Origin: Promicromonospora panici
Lineage (GTDB): Bacteria > Actinomycetota > Actinomycetes > Actinomycetales > Cellulomonadaceae
Reading direction: 5' to 3'
Assembly (NCBI RefSeq): GCF_900608595.1
Contig: NZ_UWYY01000009.1
Location: forward strand, 186,001-250,000
DNA length: 64,000 nt
Below the pieces are notes generated by a model. That model had not been told where the DNA came from and made no database searches. It saw only the letters and a program-made list of their open reading frames with translations. The position numbers and the translations under genes are program-made. Below are positions 57,937 to 64,000 of the stretch, in pieces (position 1 is the stretch's first letter; every line of letters begins with the position of its first letter).

Positions 57937-59666
57937 TGGCACCGCCGTTCCGGCGTGCGGGCGAGCTCGCGCGCAATCTGCGCTTCACCACGTCCTTCGT
58001 GACCCGGACCCTCGTCGAGGACCCGCTGTGGCTCGCCGTGCAGGCCGCCCGGCGGGCTCCCGAGCCGCTCCGCCGGCCGCTCGTGCGTGCCCTCGGGCTC
58101 GCGCCCGCGCCGTCCGCCCCGCACGCGCTGGGGCGGATGCTGGCCGGTGATACCGCACGCGCCGCCCACGAGGCGGAGCAGCTCCTGGCCCGGCGTGACG
58201 GCCGCGGCCTGCGGGTAGCGGCCGAGGTGGCCGTCGCGGTCGGCCGGCCCGACCTGCTCGACGACGTCGTCGCGGCCGGCCCCGCCCGGTACCGCGCCGC
58301 CTGGCTGCTGGGCGACGTCGAATCGATCGGGCCGGACGCGCCCGCCGGGATCCGTGCGCAGGTGGCCGGGCTGCGGCCCGAGCCGCGGGCCGGCGACCTG
58401 TCCCGTCGCACCGGGGCGCAGCCCGGCGACGGCGGGCCGGGCGGCATCACCGTGCTGCACCACCTGACCAACTCGCTGCCGCACACGCAGAGCGGTTACA
58501 CGCTCCGCTCGCACGCGATCCTCGTGGCGCAGCGCGCCGCGGGCATTCCCGCGGCCGCGACCACGCGCCCCGGCTACCCGCTCACCATCGGCTCGCTCGC
58601 GGCACGCGGGACCGACGTCGTGGACGGCGTCGCGTACCGGCGCCTGGTCCCCGGCCGGGTCGCATCCGACGTCGAACGCCGGACCGCTCAGGAGACCGAC
58701 CTGCTGACCGAGGCCGCGCGCGAGGCGGGCGCGGACGTGCTGCACACGACCACGCCGTCGGCCAACGGGGTGCTCGCACGCGCCGCGGCGCGGCGGCTCG
58801 GGATCCCGTGGGTGTACGAGGTGCGCGGCCTGCCCGAGGAGACCTGGGTCGCCTCCCACAGCACGACGGCGGGCCGCGACCGGGCGGCGACATCCCGTCG
58901 GCGTGCCCTGATGCAGGCGAAGGAGACAGAGCTCGCGCTCGCCGCAGACGCCGTCGTGACGCTCAGCGGAACCATGCGCGACGAGCTCGTGGAGCGTGGC
59001 GTGCCCTTGCATCACATCACCGTCGTGCCCAACGCCGTGCCGGACGCCCTGCTCGAAGCTCAGCACCCGACGCCGGAGGCCGCGCGGGCGACCCTGGGGC
59101 TGCCCGCCGGCCCCGCCATCGGGACGGTGAGCAGCCTGGTGGACTACGAGGGCCTGGAGACCGTGGTCCGCACGGTCGCGACCCTGCGCGCCCGCGGGCA
59201 CGACGTGATGGGCCTCCTGGTGGGCGACGGCGTCTCGCGACCTGCGCTCGCGCGCCTCGCCCGGGAGCTGGGCGTGGCCGACCACGTGCTGCTCCCGGGG
59301 CGCGTGCCGCCCGACGTCGCCCTGACCTGGCTGGCCGCGCTCGACGTCGTGCTGGTGCCGCGCCGCGACCACCAGGTCACGCGGCTCGTGACGCCGCTCA
59401 AGCCCGTCGAGGCCATGGCCGTGGGCCGCCCGGTGGTCGCGAGCGCCCTGCCGGCGCTCGTCGAGGCGGTGGGCGGCGCCGGCCTGCACGTCGACGCCGA
59501 CGACACGGAGGGCTGGGCCGAGACGGTCGGCACCCTCCTGGACGACGCCGAACGGCGTGTCCAGCTGGTCGAGCGCGGCCGGGCGGTAGCCACTGAGAGG
59601 ACTTGGGTGCGAAACGCGGAGACGTATCGGGGCATCTACCAGGCGTGCCTGGGGGTGACGGCATGA
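57936..59666 (+). CDS. Two-part GT4-type glycosyltransferase
   Basis: A 576-residue protein. Residues 1-165 are an Arg/Ala-rich helical region, with LVRALGLAPAPSAPHALGRM and DTARAAHEAEQLLARRDGRG resembling helical repeats; I do not recognise it. The glycosyltransferase covers about 170-570: ITVLHHLTNSLPHTQSGYTL (donor/acceptor N-domain), IPWVYEVRGLPEETWVA, VVPNAVPDALLEAQH, IGTVSSLVDYEGLETVVRTV, and LVTPLKPVEAMAVGRPVVAS with the sugar-binding Glu of GT4 enzymes. It works after the first transferase. ATGA overlap with the next gene ties it to the export system. Confidence 0.86.
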   Translation: MAPPFRRAGELARNLRFTTSFVTRTLVEDPLWLAVQAARRAPEPLRRPLVRALGLAPAPSAPHALGRMLAGDTARAAHEAEQLLARRDGRGLRVAAEVAVAVGRPDLLDDVVAAGPARYRAAWLLGDVESIGPDAPAGIRAQVAGLRPEPRAGDLSRRTGAQPGDGGPGGITVLHHLTNSLPHTQSGYTLRSHAILVAQRAAGIPAAATTRPGYPLTIGSLAARGTDVVDGVAYRRLVPGRVASDVERRTAQETDLLTEAAREAGADVLHTTTPSANGVLARAAARRLGIPWVYEVRGLPEETWVASHSTTAGRDRAATSRRRALMQAKETELALAADAVVTLSGTMRDELVERGVPLHHITVVPNAVPDALLEAQHPTPEAARATLGLPAGPAIGTVSSLVDYEGLETVVRTVATLRARGHDVMGLLVGDGVSRPALARLARELGVADHVLLPGRVPPDVALTWLAALDVVLVPRRDHQVTRLVTPLKPVEAMAVGRPVVASALPALVEAVGGAGLHVDADDTEGWAETVGTLLDDAERRVQLVERGRAVATERTWVRNAETYRGIYQACLGVTA

Positions 59667-60565
59667 GCGGGGGGCCCGAGACCGGGTCGTACTCGGCGCT
59701 GTTCGACGCGTCGCCGACGACGACGAAGCTGGTGACGCTCGGCAACCTGTCGCGCGTCGGCGCACGTCCGCCGCTGGGGCAGTACGTGCGGCTGCTGTGG
59801 GCGCGTCGGCACTTCCTGTGGGCGGACGCGCGCGCGAAGGTCGCGAGCGGGACCCGGCAGAGCCTGCTGGGCAAGGCGTGGCTGGTGCTAAACCCGCTGG
59901 TCGACGGTGCGGTGTACTACCTGGTGTTCGGCATGCTGATGAAGAACTCGCGGGGCATCGACAACTTCGTCGGTTACCTGCTGATCGGCGTGTTCCTGTT
60001 CCAGTTCACGACGCAGTCCATCAACGGTGGTGCCCGGTCGGTGCAGTCCGGCAAGAACCTGATCCGGGCGTTCACGTTCCCGCGGGCGGCGCTGCCGATC
60101 TCGGTGGTGCTGCGTAACCTGCTCAACCTGGGCCCCACGCTGGTGACGCTGACCGCGCTGATCTACTTCATCCCGCCTGCCGAGGAGTACACCTGGCGCA
60201 TCGCACTGGTGGCCGGTGCCCTGGCCCTGCAGGTCATGTTCACGACGGGCCTGTCGCTGCTGGTGGCCCGCTGGGCCGCGGCGCTGCCGGACATCACCAA
60301 CCTCATCGGCATGGTGATGCGGGTGTGGCTGTACGCGTCGGCGGTGTTCTTCTCGTTCGACACCCTGCTGGTCGACGAACCCGAACTCCAGCGGTGGCTC
60401 GAGGTGAACCCGATGTTCATCGTGCTGGACATCGTGCGGGACTGCGTGCTGTACGCCACGACGCCCGACCTGATGCGCTGGGTGTGGCTCGGCGGCTGGG
60501 CCGTCGGCATGCTGCTGATCGGGTTCGTCACCTTCTGGCGGGCGGAGGAGAGCTATGGCCGCTGA
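59663..60565 (+). CDS. ABC-2 type permease for cell-wall glycopolymer export (Wzm/TagG-like)
   Basis: A 300-residue membrane protein with six hydrophobic segments starting near residue 75 (VYYLVFGMLM, GYLLIGVFLFQFTTQSI). RALPISVVLRNLLNLGPTLV-type text (RAALPISVVLRNLL), the amphipathic interface helix at the N-terminus (GQYVRLLWARRHFLWADARA) and a C-terminal IGFVTFWRAEESYGR are as in teichoic acid/O-antigen exporters. It forms the channel with the ATPase encoded next and moves undecaprenyl-linked polymer across the membrane. The start overlaps the previous stop (ATGA); its own end overlaps the ATPase start by 11 nt. Confidence 0.9.
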   Translation: MSGGPETGSYSALFDASPTTTKLVTLGNLSRVGARPPLGQYVRLLWARRHFLWADARAKVASGTRQSLLGKAWLVLNPLVDGAVYYLVFGMLMKNSRGIDNFVGYLLIGVFLFQFTTQSINGGARSVQSGKNLIRAFTFPRAALPISVVLRNLLNLGPTLVTLTALIYFIPPAEEYTWRIALVAGALALQVMFTTGLSLLVARWAAALPDITNLIGMVMRVWLYASAVFFSFDTLLVDEPELQRWLEVNPMFIVLDIVRDCVLYATTPDLMRWVWLGGWAVGMLLIGFVTFWRAEESYGR

Positions 60566-61694
60566 CCTCGAGTACCCGATGCCCCCGCCGCTCAGCCAGA
60601 GCCGCCCCGGGTCGACGCCGGCGCCGGCTCAAGGGTCGGTCCAGGCGCCGCTCTCGGGCGCGATCCCGATGTCGGTGCAGGCCCCGCCGCACACCGGCCA
60701 GCTCGCCGCCGTCGGGCCGCGGTCCGGGAGCACCCCCGTGCTGTGGCCAACGGTCGCCGTCCAGGGCCTGCGGATGTTCTACCGGACGCCGTCGACGGAC
60801 ACGACCCACAGCCGCCGCGCCAAGCTGAAGCGCGCGGTGCTCAACGCCATGGGCCAGGAGCCCAAGGTGACGGTGCGTGCGCTGACCGACATCTCGTTCG
60901 TCGCGAACTCCGGCGAGCAGATCGGCCTCGTGGGCCAGAACGGCTCCGGCAAGAGCACGCTCCTGCGGATCATCGCCGGACTGGAGAAGCCCACCAAAGG
61001 CCAGGTGCTGGCCGAGAGCACACCCGTACTCATCGGCGTCAACGCCGCCCTGGTACCCGACCTGCCCGGCGAGGAGAACGTACGCCTCGGCTGCCTGGCG
61101 ATGGGCCTGTCCCCCGCCGAGGCACAGGCCGCCATCCCCGACGTCATCGAGCTGGCCGGCCTGGGCAAATCCATCTACCTGCCCATGCGCACCTACTCCT
61201 CGGGCATGGCGGCACGCCTGCGCTTCGCCATCGCGACCGCGGCACGCCCGCACATCCTGCTCATCGACGAGGCGCTGGCCACCGGCGACGCCGCGTTCAA
61301 AGAACGCAGCGAGGCCCGGATGACCCGGCTGCGGGAGCAGGCCGGAACGGTGTTCCTGGTCAGCCACGCCGCCCAGACCATCGAGGAGTCCTGCACGCGC
61401 GCCATCTGGCTGCACCACGGCCGCCTCGTACTCGACGGCCAGGCGCAGGACGTCGCCGTCCGCTACCGCAAGTGGGCCTGGGCCCACGCAAAGGACAAGC
61501 CCGACGAGGCCAAGCAGATCCTCGAGGACGCGTTCGCCGAACGACGGGAGACGCAGGTGCGGTTCGACACGCCCGAGCCGCCCAAGGGGCGGGTGCGGGA
61601 GCGGCATGCGCGGCCTACGGGGCGCGACGCCAAGCAGGCCAAGGCGACCGCGGCGCGTGCCGCGGCACTGCGGGCGCAGGTGGGCGACCTGTGA
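60555..61694 (+). CDS. ABC transporter ATPase for glycopolymer export (Wzt/TagH-like)
   Basis: A 379-residue ATPase. A Pro/Ser-rich, probably flexible N-terminus of about 60 residues precedes the nucleotide-binding domain: Walker A GQNGSGKST at about 133-141, the signature loop YSSGMAARLRFA, and Walker B ILLIDEALATGD, then the switch His in FLVSHAAQTI. LRALTDISFVANSGEQIGLV is typical of the exporter subfamily, in which the ATPase has a long N-terminal strand. The Lys/Arg/Ala-rich tail (about 320-379) is not the carbohydrate-binding module of Wzt. It powers the permease at 59663. GTGA couples it to the epimerase. Confidence 0.92.
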   Translation: MAADLEYPMPPPLSQSRPGSTPAPAQGSVQAPLSGAIPMSVQAPPHTGQLAAVGPRSGSTPVLWPTVAVQGLRMFYRTPSTDTTHSRRAKLKRAVLNAMGQEPKVTVRALTDISFVANSGEQIGLVGQNGSGKSTLLRIIAGLEKPTKGQVLAESTPVLIGVNAALVPDLPGEENVRLGCLAMGLSPAEAQAAIPDVIELAGLGKSIYLPMRTYSSGMAARLRFAIATAARPHILLIDEALATGDAAFKERSEARMTRLREQAGTVFLVSHAAQTIEESCTRAIWLHHGRLVLDGQAQDVAVRYRKWAWAHAKDKPDEAKQILEDAFAERRETQVRFDTPEPPKGRVRERHARPTGRDAKQAKATAARAAALRAQVGDL

Positions 61695-62896
61695 ACCGTC
61701 CTCTCGTCATGACGGTCTACGGAACCCGCCCGGAGGCCATCAAGGTGGCTCCTGTGGTCGCGGCGCTCGAGACCGACGACCGGTTCGACTCGCTGACGGT
61801 CGTCACCGGGCAGCACCGGGAGATGCTGGACCAGGTCAACGACGTCTTCGGCATCGTGCCCGACCACGACCTCGACATCATGAGCCACGGCCAGACGCTC
61901 GGGCAGATCTTCGCGCGGGTCATGAGCCGGCTCGACCCGATCCTGGAGGCTCGCCGGCCGGACGCCATCATCGTGCAGGGCGACACGTCGACCTCGACGG
62001 CCGCCGCCCTGGCCGCGTTCTACCGGCAGATCCCGGTGGTCCATCTGGAGGCCGGCCTGCGCAGCGGCGACATCATGTCGCCGTTCCCCGAGGAGGCGAA
62101 CCGGAAGATCACGTCTCAGATCGCCTCGCTGCACCTCGCTCCGACCCTGCGCAGCCTGGCCAACCTCGTGGCAGAGGGCGTCCAGCTCGAGAACATCGTG
62201 GTGACCGGCAACACCGTCATCGACGCCCTGTACCTCGCCGTCGAGCGGCGGACGGAGTTCGCGGACCCGGCCCTCGACCGGGTCGCGGCGTCGGGCCGCC
62301 GGATCGTGCTGGTGACGACCCACCGGCGAGAGAACTGGGGCGACGCGATGGAGGGCGTGGGTCGCGCTCTGGCGCGGATCGCCCGGCGCTTCCCCGACGC
62401 CGAGATCGTGCTTCCGGTGCACCGGAACCCCGTGGTGCGCGACGCGGTGCTGCCGCACCTCGCCGGGCTGGGGAACGTCACCGTGACCGAGCCGCTCGGC
62501 TACGGGGAGTTCACGCACTTGCTGTCGCTGTCCACGCTCGTGCTCACGGACTCCGGCGGTCTCCAGGAGGAGGCACCAAGTCTCGGCAAGCCAGTGCTGG
62601 TGATGCGGGACAACACGGAACGCCCCGAGGCGGTCGAGGCCGGCACCGCCCGGCTGATCGGCACCGCCGAGGAACGCATAGTGGCCGAGGTGCACCGGCT
62701 GCTGACGAATGACGCCGCTTATGCGGCGATGGCCCAGGCAGTCAACCCGTACGGGGACGGCCGCAGCGCCGGCCGCGTGCTGGATGCCACGGCACGGATG
62801 CTCGCGCCCGTGCTGCCCGACGTGCTGCCGGACCTATTGCCGGACTTTGAGCTGGACGAAGAATTCACCGCCGTAACTGCAGAGGGTGGGGCATGA
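61691..62896 (+). CDS. wecB: UDP-N-acetylglucosamine 2-epimerase (non-hydrolysing)
   Basis: A 401-residue GT-B-fold epimerase that makes UDP-ManNAc for a wall polysaccharide or teichoic acid linkage unit. MTVYGTRPEAIKVAPVVAAL is the N-terminal UDP-GlcNAc loop, VVTGQHREMLDQVNDVFG and VQGDTSTSTAAALAAFYRQI the central active-site strands, HLEAGLRSGDIMSPFPEEAN the catalytic Asp/Glu/His region, and VLTDSGGLQEEAPSLGKPVL the C-terminal uridine site. Translation starts at GTG overlapping the ATPase stop, and the stop overlaps the next start. Presence beside LCP and ABC export genes strongly points to ManNAc-containing polymer synthesis. Confidence 0.93.
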   Translation: MNRPLVMTVYGTRPEAIKVAPVVAALETDDRFDSLTVVTGQHREMLDQVNDVFGIVPDHDLDIMSHGQTLGQIFARVMSRLDPILEARRPDAIIVQGDTSTSTAAALAAFYRQIPVVHLEAGLRSGDIMSPFPEEANRKITSQIASLHLAPTLRSLANLVAEGVQLENIVVTGNTVIDALYLAVERRTEFADPALDRVAASGRRIVLVTTHRRENWGDAMEGVGRALARIARRFPDAEIVLPVHRNPVVRDAVLPHLAGLGNVTVTEPLGYGEFTHLLSLSTLVLTDSGGLQEEAPSLGKPVLVMRDNTERPEAVEAGTARLIGTAEERIVAEVHRLLTNDAAYAAMAQAVNPYGDGRSAGRVLDATARMLAPVLPDVLPDLLPDFELDEEFTAVTAEGGA

Positions 62897-64000
62897 GCAA
62901 GACCAGGGTCTTTATCTACGGCTCGTGCGTGTCGCGGGACACGTTCGAGCATCTCGATCCAAAACAGTTCGAGCTCGTGGAGTACGTGGCACGGCAGTCG
63001 GTGCTGAGCGCCACGACCCGCCCCGTGGAGTCGGTGGCTCCGCCGACGCTCACGTCCCGGTTCCAGCAGCGGATGGTGACCGGCGACTTCCAGTCGAGCC
63101 TGCGCCCGCTGCTCGCCCAGCACGCGGCCGACATCGACGTGCTGCTCATCGATCTGACGGACGAGCGGCTCGGCGTCTACCTGCTGCCGGACGGCACGGT
63201 TGTGACCCGGTCCGTCGAGCTCATCGAGTCCGGCGCGGAGCAGTTGCTGCCGCCGGGGGCGCAACACGTCGCGTTCGGTACGCAGCAGCACTACGAGTAC
63301 TGGTCGGGGGCTATCCGGGCGCTGGGCGAGACGATCCGCACGACGCTTCCGCGGGCCGCCGTGGCACTGCTCGACATCCCGTGGGCCGAGTGGTCCGAGA
63401 GCGGGCAGCAGACGCCGGACTCGTTCGGGGTCGGAGCGGCGCAGGCGAACCCGGTGTTCCGGTCGTACGTGGAGGTCGCGGCGCAGGCGCTGGGTGCGCA
63501 TGTTATCGCTCTCGGGCCTTCCGAGGTCATGTCGGGGCCGCACCATCCGTGGGGGGATGCGCCGTTCCATTACGCGGAGGGCGTGTACCTGGAGGCTGTG
63601 CGGCGGCTCACCGGGGCCGAAGGGCGTGTCGTGTGGGGGCCGGGAGCAAGAACACCCCACCAGCCGGACGATGCCTCCCCGAGCCGAGCCGTCGTGAGCG
63701 AACCCACGCCGCGGCCGCGGTCCGGAAGCCAGGAACTCGCCGAGAAGCCCTACGTCTCCCGACTCACCGCCGGCCCCAACCTCGTGCTCGCAGGCACCTG
63801 GAAGGGTGGGGTGGAGTGGCTCGCGCGCAATATGAGTGGTCATCCCGAGATCGCCGTGCCCGCACAGTCCACCAACTTCTTCAACCGCCGTAGCCGGGTC
63901 CGGGATGCCGAAGCGGCAAACGAGTACGAGTCGGCCCTGGCCGATTCCCCGGACGCGCGCTGGCGAATCGACGCCTCACCGAACTACTTCTGGCAGGGCG
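62893..64000 (+). CDS. DUF6270 - sulfotransferase-like protein (3' end cut by window edge)
   Basis: The first 369 residues of an uninterrupted frame that runs to the window end. Residues 1-250 match the DUF6270 pattern, starting RVFIYGSCVSRDTFEHLDP with the conserved GSCVSRD Ser, followed by YVARQSVLSA and a SGNH-like distal GPHHPWGDAPFHYAEGVY with Asp/His. After a disordered linker (about 255-292), residues 294-369 resemble the start of a sulfotransferase: NLVLAGTWKGGVEWLARNMS is a 5'-phosphosulfate-type P-loop, and RIDASPNYFWQG resembles the SPxY segment of heparan-type enzymes. The whole would add sulfate (or acyl) groups to the polymer. ATGA overlap with wecB. Confidence 0.7.
   Translation, partial: MSKTRVFIYGSCVSRDTFEHLDPKQFELVEYVARQSVLSATTRPVESVAPPTLTSRFQQRMVTGDFQSSLRPLLAQHAADIDVLLIDLTDERLGVYLLPDGTVVTRSVELIESGAEQLLPPGAQHVAFGTQQHYEYWSGAIRALGETIRTTLPRAAVALLDIPWAEWSESGQQTPDSFGVGAAQANPVFRSYVEVAAQALGAHVIALGPSEVMSGPHHPWGDAPFHYAEGVYLEAVRRLTGAEGRVVWGPGARTPHQPDDASPSRAVVSEPTPRPRSGSQELAEKPYVSRLTAGPNLVLAGTWKGGVEWLARNMSGHPEIAVPAQSTNFFNRRSRVRDAEAANEYESALADSPDARWRIDASPNYFWQG

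Overview
The window is a strongly GC-rich bacterial chromosome segment with tightly packed, often overlapping genes. Gene content points to a Gram-positive actinobacterium: acyl-CoA carboxylase with a separate epsilon subunit, an Rv1264-type adenylate cyclase, LpdA-type quinone reductase, four LytR-CpsA-Psr (LCP) ligases, and many probable leaderless promoters of the form TANNNT 5-7 nt before the start codon. A member of Micrococcales such as Promicromonosporaceae or Cellulomonadaceae is my inference, not something the sequence proves.

Region 1 (1-9.1 kb) looks like a catabolic regulon for four-carbon sugar acids or tetruloses. It holds a tripartite carboxylate importer (TctCBA), a PdxA2-type dehydrogenase, an MFS acid-sugar permease, a lactonase-like amidohydrolase, and a tight operon of DhaK-DhaL kinase, RpiB-like isomerase, non-canonical triosephosphate-isomerase homologue and GntR regulator. 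Near-identical palindromes (core ATCCTATAG) lie in the pdxA2/MFS divergent promoter and ahead of the kinase operon, so one GntR protein probably controls both. Region 2 (9.1-15.2 kb) begins with insertion-sequence debris and then holds a second acid-sugar locus: MatC-like carrier and COG4091 SAF-domain dehydrogenase on one strand, OtnK kinase, OtnC aldolase and DeoR regulator on the other. The expected end products of the two loci are dihydroxyacetone phosphate and D-erythrose 4-phosphate.

Region 3 (15.2-23.5 kb) is mixed: a truncated CpaF/TadA ATPase, a small cluster of DnaA-box-like sequences, an aminotransferase, a cytoplasmic PGRP-type amidase, a large HTH-STAND NTPase-WD40 protein and a secreted polysaccharide deacetylase. 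Region 4 (23.5-32.3 kb) has two paralogous LysE exporters flanking one LysG-like regulator, two LCP ligases, an esterase-like/GDPD fusion and a Bcr/CflA-type efflux pump. Region 5 (32.3-40.1 kb) has an SRAP DNA-protection protein, a frameshifted AbiEii-toxin remnant, a HAD phosphatase, a divergent SDR/XRE regulator pair, a secreted lysyl-oxidase-like protein, a crotonase and an adenylate cyclase.

Region 6 (40.2-54.2 kb) is lipid and core metabolism: BirA diverges from the carboxyltransferase and epsilon subunits of an acyl-CoA carboxylase, followed by a DUF885 peptidase, Maf, the biotin carboxylase/BCCP subunit, a pair of paralogous 154-residue proteins flanking a NUDIX hydrolase, LpdA, purine nucleoside phosphorylase and a phosphohexomutase. 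A dispersed palindromic element occurs three times (38637, 45358, 49874), always directly after a gene, with the same arms and a constant 19-nt loop.

Region 7 (54.2-64 kb) builds and exports a cell-wall glycopolymer: two tandem LCP ligases, then a divergent, translationally coupled operon of two glycosyltransferases, an ABC-2 permease and ATPase, UDP-GlcNAc 2-epimerase and a DUF6270-sulfotransferase-like protein cut by the window end. No rRNA, tRNA, CRISPR array or complete mobile element was seen.
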